Origin: CANDOC01 sp965261725 | GTDB lineage: Bacteria > Pseudomonadota > Gammaproteobacteria > Pseudomonadales > Endozoicomonadaceae | Length of the DNA stretch: 64,000 nucleotides | Assembly (NCBI GenBank): GCA_965261725.1 | Contig: CBDHDU010000016.1 | Span: forward strand, 62,001 to 126,000 | Direction of reading: 5' to 3' | Shown here: in pieces, positions 8,486-17,652 of the stretch | How the letters are laid out: every line of letters begins with the position of its first letter | Numbering within the stretch: position 1 is the stretch's first letter | Position numbers and translations under genes: made by a program | The notes under the pieces: generated by a model | What the model was told of the DNA's origin: nothing | Seen by the model: the letters and a program-made list of their open reading frames with translations, nothing else | The model's database searches: none

Positions 8486-9475
8486 TCAAACCGGTGGCTG
8501 CAGCAATAGCTGATAACCTTGAGCCTGGCCGTCACCTTTTGATATCTCGGATGCCGTATTTAACAGTACGGGTATATTTTTTCTGCCATGCCCGAAGTCG
8601 GGTAAGTAAAACACCGGACAACTGACCCGTTGGGCAAAATTCTCCAGCACATGATGATTCGCTGAAATTGCCTGCGTATCGTCTTCGCCTGAACGGCTAC
8701 AGACAAATTCGCCCAGAATAATGCCATCACAACCTTCCAGAAATGATGTGAAACGCAGGCTGTCCAGCGTTCGCTCAAGCTGTTGCGGGCTCAGGCCAAT
8801 ATCTTCAAGCAGCAAAGTATACCCACTTAAATCAGGCACATAATCTGACCCCTGCAATACCTGAACAAGCGTTAAGTTGCCGCCCGTCAACCGGGTTTGC
8901 GATTGAGTGATACCGGCTGCAGCTGTGTTCATGGGTGTCAAGCCGGAATACTGCTGAATATCTGTAGCTGTTGTTTTTTCCAATAAAGAGAACACATCTC
9001 GAACGGAAGCATCCGCACTGATTGTGCCTCCGTTCATTGCCTGCAGTTCCTGATTACTGGACAACACAATGCCCAGCACACTGGGCCAGTTCCAGCGCCT
9101 TTGCAGATAGCAATGCAACGCCGTGATATCACTGAAACCAATTAATGGCTTTACCCGTTCAGGCTCCGGTATTTTATCAAGTGCATCAAATAACCGTGTT
9201 GCACCGGTACCGCCACGCACTGCCCATACAGCGGCAGAATCAGGGGCAGTCAGCGCTTTAATCAAATAATCCGCACGCACTTCATCTTCATGGGCATAGT
9301 TCAATGGAGTTGGCTGCATCTGCTCAGCAGGCATTCGTACCCGATAGCTATAACCTTCCAGCACATCGCGCACTTGCTGCAGGGCTCGCTCCCATCCGGC
9401 AATGGCGCCGGACGGTGCAACAACATCAATCAGATCGCCGGGCTTTAACGGCTGCCATCTTTTCTGTGCAGGCAT
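8486..9475 (-). CDS. ldcA: Muramoyltetrapeptide (LD-) carboxypeptidase, peptidase family S66
   Basis: 329 residues. Removes the terminal D-Ala from murein tetrapeptides during cell-wall recycling, in the cytoplasm; no signal peptide is seen. The Ser-Glu-His triad of family S66 is visible: S115 in GFSDITALH, E224 in LLLEDIG and H296 in FGHGRKNIP. The N-terminal APSG motif and AVRGGTGATR loop also fit. The length is usual. It lies downstream of oadB, separated by a strong terminator, so is probably expressed on its own. Confidence 0.9.
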   Translation of the reverse strand: MPAQKRWQPLKPGDLIDVVAPSGAIAGWERALQQVRDVLEGYSYRVRMPAEQMQPTPLNYAHEDEVRADYLIKALTAPDSAAVWAVRGGTGATRLFDALDKIPEPERVKPLIGFSDITALHCYLQRRWNWPSVLGIVLSSNQELQAMNGGTISADASVRDVFSLLEKTTATDIQQYSGLTPMNTAAAGITQSQTRLTGGNLTLVQVLQGSDYVPDLSGYTLLLEDIGLSPQQLERTLDSLRFTSFLEGCDGIILGEFVCSRSGEDDTQAISANHHVLENFAQRVSCPVFYLPDFGHGRKNIPVLLNTASEISKGDGQAQGYQLLLQPPV

Positions 9476-9534
9476 GACCTTTCTCGGTTATAAAACAGAT
9501 AGAACGTTTATAGAATGAATAACTTAATACAACC

Positions 9535-9563
9535 AAAAAACCCTCGCCGGGGCGAGGGTTTTT
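9535..9563 (-). terminator. Rho-independent terminator of oadGAB
   Basis: AAAAACCCTCGCC-GG-GGCGAGGGTTTTT: an 8-bp G/C stem with T run on the minus strand, 26 bases after the oadB stop. Confidence 0.9.
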
Positions 9564-9588
9564 AGTGACAGATCAATGGATAGCGTGA

Positions 9589-10893
9589 TTAACCGCCCGC
9601 TACATATTTGATCATCACACCGGCCGCCACCGCAGAACCAATAACACCCGCAACGTTTGGTCCCATCGCATGCATCAGCAGGAAGTTATGCGGATTCGCT
9701 TCCAGCCCGACCCTGTTGGATACCCTTGCCGCCATTGGTACCGCCGATACACCGGCAGAACCAATCAATGGATTGATCGGGGTTTTACTGATACGGTTCA
9801 GCAACTTCGCCATCAGCACTCCCGCTGCGGTACCCACACAGAAAGCAACAATACCCAGCGCCAGAATACCCAGTGTTTCAGCCTGCAGGAACTTATCTGC
9901 CACCAGTTTTGAACCCACAGACAAACCAAGGAAAATGGTCACAATATTGATCAGTGCATTCTGAGCCGTGTCAGATAAACGATCAACGACACCACATTCC
10001 CGCATCAGGTTACCAAAGCAGAACATACCAAGCAGTGGCGCCGCATCCGGCAGCAATAACGCCACCAGCACCATCAGTACCAGCGGGAAAACAATCTTCT
10101 CACGCTGACTGACCGGACGCAGTTGGGTCATTTCGATCTTACGCTCTTCCTCATTGGTCAGCGCTTTCATAATCGGCGGCTGGATCAGCGGCACCAGCGC
10201 CATATAGGAATAAGCAGCAACCGCAATAGCGCCCAGCAATTCAGGTGCCAGCATACTGGAAACGTAGATTGCCGTCGGCCCATCTGCGCCACCGATAATA
10301 CCAATCGCTGCCGCCTGAGCGACAGAGAAATCCATCAACCCGTAGCTGGTCAGCGCCAGCGCACCGATAACCGTAGTAAAGATACCAAACTGTGCAGCCG
10401 CACCCAGGAACAGTGTTTTAGGATTACCCAGCAACGGACCGAAATCAGTCATTGCCCCAACACCCATAAAGATCACCAGTGGCGCAATACCGCTGGCAAT
10501 GGCAACACTGTAAAACTGATACAGCATCCCGTTGCCGTAGCCGGAATCTGCTGCCAGATTCTCTGCCGCTGTCTGCACCGCTACCGGAGCATTATGGTAA
10601 ACCTCAATGAGTTGCTTACCCGATTCAAACGGTGCACCCAGCACAGCTGCAAGCTGTTCCAGCTGAATATCTTTAGCAACATGTGCCATCTGTTCAACAG
10701 CAGAATAAGCCAACCCTGCTTCAGGAATATTGGCAAGAATGCCACCAAAACCAATCGGCACCAGCAGCAGCGGTTCAAAGTTACGACGAATGGCCAGATA
10801 CAACAGCACAAAGCCAATCACGATCATACTTGCCTGACCGAACGTCAGGTTATAAATGCCTGAGCCGTACCACAGGCTTAACACCTTATCCAT
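9589..10893 (-). CDS. oadB: Oxaloacetate decarboxylase, beta subunit (Na+ pump)
   Basis: 434 residues, a polytopic inner-membrane protein. It decarboxylates carboxybiotin and couples this to Na+ export. Family features are the conserved GIIGGADGPTAIY segment, whose Asp is needed for Na+ translocation in characterised OadB, and the C-terminal block with NPLIGSAGVSAVPMAARVS and NFLLMHAMGPNVAG. It is the last gene of oadGAB, 11 bp after oadA, and is followed by a strong terminator. Confidence 0.96.
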   Translation of the reverse strand: MDKVLSLWYGSGIYNLTFGQASMIVIGFVLLYLAIRRNFEPLLLVPIGFGGILANIPEAGLAYSAVEQMAHVAKDIQLEQLAAVLGAPFESGKQLIEVYHNAPVAVQTAAENLAADSGYGNGMLYQFYSVAIASGIAPLVIFMGVGAMTDFGPLLGNPKTLFLGAAAQFGIFTTVIGALALTSYGLMDFSVAQAAAIGIIGGADGPTAIYVSSMLAPELLGAIAVAAYSYMALVPLIQPPIMKALTNEEERKIEMTQLRPVSQREKIVFPLVLMVLVALLLPDAAPLLGMFCFGNLMRECGVVDRLSDTAQNALINIVTIFLGLSVGSKLVADKFLQAETLGILALGIVAFCVGTAAGVLMAKLLNRISKTPINPLIGSAGVSAVPMAARVSNRVGLEANPHNFLLMHAMGPNVAGVIGSAVAAGVMIKYVAGG

Positions 10894-10904
10894 TAGCCTG
10901 CTCC

Positions 10905-12683
10905 TTACGCCACAGTCAGGAGCGTATCACCAACGGCAACCGCATCCCCTTCTTTAACATTGACAGTACCGACAACCCCCGCTTTGGAAACCCGCACTTC
11001 GGTTTCCATCTTCATTGCTTCCAGTATCAGTACAACGTCGCCTTCCTGAACCGCCTGCCCTGGCTGGACATGGACTTTCCAGATATTACCGGCCAATGGT
11101 GCTTCCAGTGGTTCTCCCCCTGAAACAGGAACAGCAGCAGCTATCGGAGCTTGTGCAGCACCGGCATTAACAGCTTTGATACCAGAAATATCCCCACCAT
11201 CTGATACTTCAACCACATACTCACTGCCGTTGACGTTTACGGTATAAACCTCTGGCTCGCCCGCCTTACGTTCCGGCTGCTCGTTGCCGGTTGGTGCCGG
11301 TTCAAAGGCGTCCGGATTACCACGGTTTGCCAGAAATTTCATACCAATCTGCGGAAACAGGGCAACAGTCAGCACATCATCAATACTGTCGTTTGCCAGC
11401 TGAATGCCTTTTTCTTTGGCCTCAGCAACAACTTCGTTATAAAGGCGCCCCATTTCCGGCTGCAGCTGATCGGCCGGGCGACAGGTTATTGCTTCACCAC
11501 CGTCGAGTACTTTGGCCTGCAGCTCGGCGTTAAACGGCGCTGGTGCAGCACCGTATTCACCTTTGAGAATGCCCTGAGTTTCCTTGGAGATACTCTTGTA
11601 GCGCTCGCCGGTCAGTACATTAAGTACGGCCTGTGTGCCAACGATTTGAGAGGTGGGTGTCACCAATGGAATAAAGCCCAGATCTTCGCGAACGCGGGGA
11701 ATTTCCTGCAGCACTTCATCAAACTTGTCGGCAGCTCCCTGTTCCTTCAACTGGCCTTCCATATTGGTCAGCATGCCGCCGGGTACCTGGGCAACCAGAA
11801 TGCGGGAATCAACACCGCGTAGCGCGCCTTCAAATTTGGCGTATTTTTTCCGCACTTCGCGGAAGTAAGCAGCGATTTCTTCCAACTTGCCCAGATCCAG
11901 CCCGGTATCACGTTCAGTACCCTGCAACGCGGCCACAATCGATTCGGTTGGTGAATGACCATAGGTCATGGACATGGATGAAATAGCGGTATCAACCCGG
12001 TCAATACCGGCTTCAATCGCCTTCAGAATGGACATGGATGACAGACCTGAAGTTGCATGACAGTGCAACTGTATTTCCAGCCCAGTTTCTTTTTTCAGAC
12101 GGGATACCAGATCATAGGCTTCATGGGGCAGAATAATGCCGGACATATCCTTGATACAGAGCGAGTCTGCTTCCATATCTTCGATACGCTTTGCCAGATC
12201 AATCCAGTTATTAACGGTATGAACCGGACTGGTGGTATAGGAAATCGTACCCTGCGCGTGAGCACCCTGCTTTTTGACCGCTTTCATTGCCTGCTGCAGA
12301 TTGCGCGGATCATTCATGGCGTCAAATACCCGGAACACATCCATGCCATTGACAACAGCACGCTCTACAAACTTATCAACGACATCATCCGCATAATGCC
12401 GGTAACCGAGCAAATTCTGACCACGCAACAACATTTGCTGTTTGGTTTTAGGCATCGCTTTTTTCAGTGCCCGCAGACGCTCCCACGGATCTTCGCCCAG
12501 AAAGCGAATGCAGCTGTCAAAGGTCGCGCCACCCCAGGTTTCTAACGACCAGAAACCAACATCATCAAGTTTTTCTGCAATCGGCAGCATATCTTCCAGA
12601 CGCAGCCGGGTTGCAAACAGAGACTGGTGCGCATCACGCAGCACAACATCGGTAATACCTACCGCGTTCTTAACTTCGGTCAT
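10905..12683 (-). CDS. oadA: Oxaloacetate decarboxylase, alpha subunit (biotin-carrying)
   Basis: 592 residues. The N-terminal carboxyltransferase domain starts VLRDAHQSLFATRL and includes WGGATFDSC and the metal-binding LHCHATSG segment. An Ala/Pro-rich linker follows near residues 500-525, then a C-terminal biotinyl domain with EAMKMETEV, whose Lys is biotinylated. It transfers CO2 from oxaloacetate to biotin for OadB. Cytoplasmic face of the membrane. The domain order and length are standard for OadA. Confidence 0.97.
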   Translation of the reverse strand: MTEVKNAVGITDVVLRDAHQSLFATRLRLEDMLPIAEKLDDVGFWSLETWGGATFDSCIRFLGEDPWERLRALKKAMPKTKQQMLLRGQNLLGYRHYADDVVDKFVERAVVNGMDVFRVFDAMNDPRNLQQAMKAVKKQGAHAQGTISYTTSPVHTVNNWIDLAKRIEDMEADSLCIKDMSGIILPHEAYDLVSRLKKETGLEIQLHCHATSGLSSMSILKAIEAGIDRVDTAISSMSMTYGHSPTESIVAALQGTERDTGLDLGKLEEIAAYFREVRKKYAKFEGALRGVDSRILVAQVPGGMLTNMEGQLKEQGAADKFDEVLQEIPRVREDLGFIPLVTPTSQIVGTQAVLNVLTGERYKSISKETQGILKGEYGAAPAPFNAELQAKVLDGGEAITCRPADQLQPEMGRLYNEVVAEAKEKGIQLANDSIDDVLTVALFPQIGMKFLANRGNPDAFEPAPTGNEQPERKAGEPEVYTVNVNGSEYVVEVSDGGDISGIKAVNAGAAQAPIAAAVPVSGGEPLEAPLAGNIWKVHVQPGQAVQEGDVVLILEAMKMETEVRVSKAGVVGTVNVKEGDAVAVGDTLLTVA

Positions 12684-12710
12684 TTAAATAATTCCCCCTG
12701 AAATCAGACG

Positions 12711-12989
12711 TTACTGGCTGCGAGCACGGTGTTGTTGAATGGCATCACCGATAACGGCGAGCAGCACGGGATCGCTGGCGGGATCCGCAGCGCCTGTATT
12801 GGGTATGGCCGACACACTGCCGCCCGTAACTTGAGATTCGTCAGACACCGGCGTAGTCGCCTGAACGATGCGCGACATAAGGCTGGTAACAAAGACCAGC
12901 AAGGTAAGAAAGATAAAGACAAAACCCATGCCGAATAACATCAGGTTCAGTCCTTCTCCCATCAGATCCGCTGAAGACACGGTTTTCAC
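12711..12989 (-). CDS. oadG: Oxaloacetate decarboxylase, gamma subunit
   Basis: 92 residues with one N-terminal membrane helix (about NLMLFGMGFVFIFLTLLVFV) followed by a Pro/Ala-rich soluble tail, as in OadG, which assembles the complex and binds Zn. It lies 27 bp before oadA and is first in the operon. The start could instead be the Met at codon 10 (MGEGLNLML), which matches typical OadG starts better. Confidence 0.88.
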   Translation of the reverse strand: MKTVSSADLMGEGLNLMLFGMGFVFIFLTLLVFVTSLMSRIVQATTPVSDESQVTGGSVSAIPNTGAADPASDPVLLAVIGDAIQQHRARSQ

Positions 12990-13308
12990 CTGCTTTTATA
13001 ATTATTCACATCAACTAATTTTTTTAGTCGCTATACTGACGACCGTTGCTCTCTGTGTGCCCGATTCTCCCGCTCGCAACACACGACACCGCAATAATAA
13101 TCAGATGCCAGAATGATGCTTAATATGCACTGGCGTCCTCATTCTACCGAAATAAGGGTTTCACGCAATATTCAACTAGACATTATGAAAAATTCTCTAT
13201 TTCCCCGTCTGCCAGAAACCGCGATTAATTACTGATTATTCACAGCCCCGCTGCGCTTAAAAATCACTATAATGCTGCCTTTATCCGGCAAACAGAGGAC
13301 TTTGGTAC
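12990..13308. promoter_or_regulatory. Divergent promoter region oadG / dusC
   Basis: About 320 bp, AT-rich. A TATAAT hexamer at 13268-13273 is a plausible -10 element for dusC, about 35 bases before its GTG. No good -35 is visible. No gene seen. Confidence 0.45.
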
Positions 13309-14286
13309 GTGCCTATTGCACTCGCCCCGATGGAAGGTGTTGTTGATTACCTGATGCGTCAGCTACTGACTGAAATTGGCGGTTTTGACCTCTGTGTCAC
13401 TGAATTTGTCCGGGTTACCGATACTGTTTTTCCTGACAGCGTTTTTTATCGTTACTGCCCGGAGCTGCGTCATCAGTGTGAAACCCTGTCCGGCGTCCCG
13501 GTTCATATTCAGCTGCTGGGCAACCATCCGCAACTGATGGGTGAGAACGCCGCTAAAGCCTGCAAACTGGACGCCAAAGGCATAGATATAAATTTTGGCT
13601 GCCCGGCACGAACAGTGAACAGAAACAAAGGCGGTGCAGCATTACTGGTTGATACTGAAATTCTGCATACGATTGTTAAAGCGGTAAGAGAAGCTGTGCC
13701 TGATAAAATCCCGGTTACCGCCAAAATGCGGCTGGGCCTTGAAGACAAGTCGTTAGCGCTCGATAACGCTATCGCCATTGCTGAAGCCGGTGCGGAAAAC
13801 CTGGCGGTTCATGCCCGTACCAAAATCGAAGGCTACAAACCACCCGCTCACTGGGAGTGGATTGCCCGGATTCGGGAAGTTGTTTCTATTCCAGTCACCG
13901 CTAACGGTGATATCTGGACACCTGACGATTATGATCGCTGCCGCGAAGTCTCCGGCTGCGAAAAAGTGATGATCGGCCGGGGCGCACTGGTAAACCCGTT
14001 TCTGGCACGCAATATTAAAAACCGGGAAGCTATTGAGCCGGATGCCCACCAGCACTGGCAGTCCGTTCGCCGACTGGTGTGTGAACTGGCACAGAGAATT
14101 ACCCGCTGTGATGAAACAGAAAGAGCCCGGGTGAACATCCGTAACTCCGAGCGCTATCTGATGACACGACTGAAGCAGTGGCTGTCCGTGATGAGTAAAC
14201 ATAACCCGCAGGCTGCTGCGTTTTTCCAGCAGGCGCGATTAATCCGCTGTCCAAACCAGTTACTGGAAACGTTGCAGGTCAGCTGA
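13309..14286 (+). CDS. dusC: tRNA-dihydrouridine(16) synthase
   Basis: 325 residues from a GTG start; no better ATG lies near. An FMN-dependent enzyme reducing U16 in tRNA. The N-terminus APMEGVVDYLMRQLLTEI and the DLCVTEFVRV segment are typical of DusC. DINFGCPARTVNRNKGGAAL carries the conserved catalytic Cys and the tRNA-binding segment, and VHARTK and MIGRGALVNPF are phosphate- and FMN-contact motifs. The length is normal for DusC (E. coli 315). Confidence 0.93.
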   Translation: MPIALAPMEGVVDYLMRQLLTEIGGFDLCVTEFVRVTDTVFPDSVFYRYCPELRHQCETLSGVPVHIQLLGNHPQLMGENAAKACKLDAKGIDINFGCPARTVNRNKGGAALLVDTEILHTIVKAVREAVPDKIPVTAKMRLGLEDKSLALDNAIAIAEAGAENLAVHARTKIEGYKPPAHWEWIARIREVVSIPVTANGDIWTPDDYDRCREVSGCEKVMIGRGALVNPFLARNIKNREAIEPDAHQHWQSVRRLVCELAQRITRCDETERARVNIRNSERYLMTRLKQWLSVMSKHNPQAAAFFQQARLIRCPNQLLETLQVS

Positions 14287-14299
14287 AATCAGAGGCCAG

Positions 14300-14950
14300 T
14301 TAAACCGGCCACTTTTCCAGGCGCCAGGCACTGTCCCAGAACAGATATTCAAGCTTGATTGAGTCGGTAAACAATTGGTGCATACGCTGGCGGGTGGTTT
14401 CTGAAGCTGACTCCGCCAGCTGATCTATCAGCATAATCACATCATCAACGGTTTTGGAAAACTCGTCACTGGCATACATATCAATCCAGCTTTGCCACGG
14501 GTTATTCGGACTGGCCTTTTCCAGAATATAGTTACCTACCTCACGATAGACCCAGAAGCATGGCAGTAGCGACGCCAGCCCTACGGGTAATTCATCAAGG
14601 GCACAGCAGGAAACCATCATGCCGGTATAAGTCATACAGGACGGGCTTTTACCTGCTGAAGTATCCAGCTCAAATTCCTTCATATGGCCATCATGCAGCG
14701 CTCGCTCCTCGGTAATAACATCCTGCGCCAGCCCGAGAAAATGAAGAATCTGCACATCATCCGCCGCTTTTGCTGCCAGCAATGCCAGCGAGCGGCTGAA
14801 ATCCCGCAGATATAAAGTATCCTGCACAATATAAAAGCTGAAACACTCCCTGCTCAGGGAACCGTCCATTAGCGCTTGATTGAAAGGTTGTTTCAGAATG
14901 GCATCATAGACAGCCTGGTTACGCTGCCATGCTTCAGAACTGAAGTTCAT
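14300..14950 (-). CDS. tenA: Thiaminase II / aminopyrimidine aminohydrolase (TenA family)
   Basis: 216 residues, all-helical TenA fold. Salvages thiamine degradation products by hydrolysing the aminopyrimidine. The catalytic Cys is C131 (LLPCFWVYREVG) and the C-terminal Glu is E201 (KLEYLFWDSAW), both at the expected family positions. Also seen is the YIVQDTLYLRDFSRSL segment. Cytosolic. No thi genes are adjacent. It converges on dusC and has a MITE 40 bp upstream of its start, which may have displaced its promoter. Confidence 0.9.
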   Translation of the reverse strand: MNFSSEAWQRNQAVYDAILKQPFNQALMDGSLSRECFSFYIVQDTLYLRDFSRSLALLAAKAADDVQILHFLGLAQDVITEERALHDGHMKEFELDTSAGKSPSCMTYTGMMVSCCALDELPVGLASLLPCFWVYREVGNYILEKASPNNPWQSWIDMYASDEFSKTVDDVIMLIDQLAESASETTRQRMHQLFTDSIKLEYLFWDSAWRLEKWPV

Positions 14951-14990
14951 ACAATGACTCCTGGATTCGGTTATAACTGAGAAATAATTA

Positions 14991-15219
14991 CCTGATTACC
15001 ACTGAAGCTACGCATGTCTACAGGAGTACCTTTGTTAATTACTCTGTCTCGTAGCATATACGGATGTACTATTAACCCCGTGATCAGAACGTTAAAAGCA
15101 GCAATATATAGTCTCTCGCTAACAAGACGATAGTTCATGAATTTTAAAGGTCATGCACGCCAAGCCTTTAAGCGATAGCCATTCTTCTACATGCTGGCGT
15201 ACGCTCAGTGGTAATCAGG
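14991..15219. mobile_element. 229-bp MITE, copy 1
   Basis: Ends are perfect 15-bp inverted repeats, CCTGATTACCACTGA and TCAGTGGTAATCAGG. It is flanked by an 8-bp direct repeat AATAATTA (14983-14990 and 15220-15227). It has no coding capacity. A second copy of the same length, apparently identical, is at 39578-39806 with a different 8-bp duplication. This proves a mobile unit that duplicates 8 bp of target. The parent transposase is not in the window: the IS4 and IS1595 elements here have different ends. It sits 15 bp from the stop codon of the secreted zinc-finger gene. Confidence 0.93.
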
Positions 15220-15233
15220 AATAATTATAAATA

Positions 15234-16730
15234 TCATGATTCATCCATACTCAGCTCATCATCACCGTCATTGCTCCCTGTTTCAGAGGAACTGCCAGAT
15301 GATGAGCTACTGTCCATATGACTGCCACCAATTCCGCTCCCTTCCTCGACAGCACTTTCCATTTTAGCACCCCCTTCAGGAGACAAGGTAGAAAGGTCTG
15401 TTTCAACAAAGGGGAAAACATTTTCCTTGCTTAACCAGCCATAAGTATCAGTATCAGGCTCAGACTGATCAACGCCAAGGGGAGGGATATGAGCATGAAG
15501 AGATTCATCTGAAATATGCTCATACCATTCATCTGCATTCGAAAAAGCTGTTCTGACACGACACTGCCTGATACAGCACCAGAAACCACCACCCAAATGT
15601 ACGCCATTTTGAGTCCAGTGCTTCCATACACCTTCCGGAGACCCTATCCTTTTATCAGGGTGATCTGGACAAGGATATCCCAGCAGATTCCTCGTCTGCA
15701 CACGCTTGCCCGCACTAGACGCCTGCAGTATGGATGTATTGCCTTCGATGTTCGGAGTTTTTTTATCTGCCTTCTTCTTGTGCTCATTACTATGATGATA
15801 AACGTCAAAGTATAAAGCCTGGTCATTCAGGTATGGCTTTTTATACCCGCAACCCTGAACTTCACACTTGTATTCTATACCTTCAGTTCCTTCCCCTATA
15901 AGACGCATTTGCATGCCCATCATCAGCTGCGTAAGCGCAACATTCCAAAAATGATTATATGGCCAGAAATCAATCTCTTCCTTGTGGACTTCAATAACAT
16001 GGCGCCCCAATTCGCCAAGTGATCTAAATTTTTCAACATGTCCCTTGTTACAGACAATATTGTTCTGATGCCAAAGAATAATCTGAGCTTTACTAATATC
16101 CCCTCTGGCATCAGCAAAATATTGCTCAATAATGTGCTTCTTTTTGATATGCTCCCATAAATCAGCAACCTTTTTATAGGCCACATGTTTTCCCTCTTCT
16201 ATACACCCCCTAACCAGACAGATAAATGCACCTTCCTCTTCTGGAGCAACCAGTAAAGCAGCACTTAAACTGCTCTCTGCGGCAACTGGCTCCAACTCAC
16301 TCTGAGAGTCAATGCTAGCTCCAACAGTTCGCAGCGTTTTCCGAGGCCTTCTTTTCATCGGGTGGGTTACCGTCGCAGCATTAAGCTTTCCCTTTGAAAT
16401 CTTTCTTTTTTTAGATTCCCCCGTTTTAAGCTTCGCAGCTACAGGCTTGCTTTTTATTATTTTCTTTTCAGGCTTACTTGGTAATTTCCTTGGAGCCCTA
16501 GACTTGCGTCGGGCAGCATTTTTGGAATAAGAGTCGGTTTCTCTATGAACGGTTTTAGCATTACCACCGTCACGAGAAGAGGTTTTCGGTTTTCCTGCCT
16601 TTGCCTCCTGCAGCGATATCAGCAACAACGCAAACAGTATGATGAAACCGTGAAACAACAATCTTGATGCGACATATTTCTTCGACGACAGATTTATTGC
16701 TTTCTCCTGCATTTGTGGCGCCTGCCGCAA
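15234..16730 (-). CDS. Secreted multi-zinc-finger protein with basic NLS-like region
   Basis: 498 residues, no family recognised. An N-terminal hydrophobic segment (about 22-41, FHGFIILFALLLISLQEAKA) looks like a signal peptide with an AKA cleavage site. Residues about 70-132 are very basic (ARRKSRAPRK, KKRKISKGK, MKRRPRKTL), like nuclear localisation signals. Putative C2H2-like units follow: C171-C176...H194-H199, C227...H244-H249, C289-C294...H312-H317, C354...H371-H378 and C385-C390...H405-H412. They are long and irregular, with C-X4-C spacing. The tail is acidic and Ser-rich (SSSSSGSSSETGSNDGDDE). This resembles a host-nucleus-targeted effector; that function is inferred. It differs from the fingers at 493-2052, so it is not a simple paralogue. 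Confidence 0.72.
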   Translation of the reverse strand: MRQAPQMQEKAINLSSKKYVASRLLFHGFIILFALLLISLQEAKAGKPKTSSRDGGNAKTVHRETDSYSKNAARRKSRAPRKLPSKPEKKIIKSKPVAAKLKTGESKKRKISKGKLNAATVTHPMKRRPRKTLRTVGASIDSQSELEPVAAESSLSAALLVAPEEEGAFICLVRGCIEEGKHVAYKKVADLWEHIKKKHIIEQYFADARGDISKAQIILWHQNNIVCNKGHVEKFRSLGELGRHVIEVHKEEIDFWPYNHFWNVALTQLMMGMQMRLIGEGTEGIEYKCEVQGCGYKKPYLNDQALYFDVYHHSNEHKKKADKKTPNIEGNTSILQASSAGKRVQTRNLLGYPCPDHPDKRIGSPEGVWKHWTQNGVHLGGGFWCCIRQCRVRTAFSNADEWYEHISDESLHAHIPPLGVDQSEPDTDTYGWLSKENVFPFVETDLSTLSPEGGAKMESAVEEGSGIGGSHMDSSSSSGSSSETGSNDGDDELSMDES

Positions 16731-16828
16731 GGGTTAATCACTTTGAAAGAATAGCCCTGCAGCTGGCAGCTTCCACATAAAAGTCACCTTATTAGTTAAC
16801 AGCCAGGCAATCTGTAATCGCTTCAAGC

Positions 16829-17537
16829 TTAATCACGTAGATTATTTTCCCTTAAGAGACCTGCCCATGCCCGCTGTAAAAGCCACAGCAATCCTCCTGC
16901 TGAAATGACGCCAGAAGCGATCAGCAGCAACGTTACCAGTGTTTTCTTTCCCGGATTATGCAGCAGTTCAACCAGATTATAAGCCTGCAAACCCAACCAG
17001 ATTGAAAAACAGCGTCCGGGGCAACATTCCGATAAAACCGCCTCCGACAAAAGTAGTGAAGCGAATACCTGTAGCGGGTAGCAGAAAATTAATCATTGAG
17101 AATGGCAGCACCGGAGAAATCCGCACCAGAATCATCAGCGGCCAGTCCCGCTGCTGCATCTCGGTAACCAGTTGCTGGAATGCCGATTGCTCTCCAAAAC
17201 TCTGTAACAATCGCCCCCTATCAAGGCTGCGCCCTAACCAGAAGCCAAGCATTGATGCAATTAAATAGGCTGAAATCATCATCGGAGCCGCCTGCCACCC
17301 CAGAAAATAACCACTGACAAGCGCCACAAAGGTCGTCGGCGTCATTGCCAGCGCCATAGTTAATGAACTGAGAGCAAATAAAGGCAGCCAGTCGGCCAGC
17401 GTCAGCGCCTGAAAAAAATCCTGCTGCTGAATCAACAGCGCAGAAACCAGTGAGCTGTATAACAGCGGCATCAGGCTGACCAGCCCAACACTCGATATAA
17501 TACGACGATTTTTATATAAAAAGGCTTTCAGCTTCAC
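16829..17537 (-). pseudogene. VTT-domain (TVP38/TMEM64, DedA-like) membrane protein, frameshifted
   Basis: The first 186 codons (17537 to 16977) give a multi-helix membrane protein with VTT-domain marks: SGYFLGW, a glycine-rich GFWLGRSLDRGR segment and RISPVLPFSMINFLLPATGI. Translation stops at LVGFAGL. The expected remainder (GLQAYNLVELLHNPGKKT plus a last helix) is in another frame ending at 16829. One extra G in the GGG run near 16987 explains the break, so the intact protein would have about 236 residues. This is either a true frameshift or a homopolymer sequencing error. Family members are inner-membrane proteins, possibly lipid scramblases. Confidence 0.78.
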
Positions 17538-17652
17538 AATAACCGGCTTTATAACAGCAAAACAAGGGTGTCATAATACAAGTAATAAGGCTGGTAGCCA
17601 TTTCGAATAAATACGGTCAACAGAACCTATATAACAAAGAAAATTACAATAC

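Noticed and set aside
14991..15219. Possibility that the 229-bp repeat is a structural RNA gene or an attachment site
   Set aside because: Perfect terminal repeats, different 8-bp target duplications at two loci and an empty site show a transposable element.
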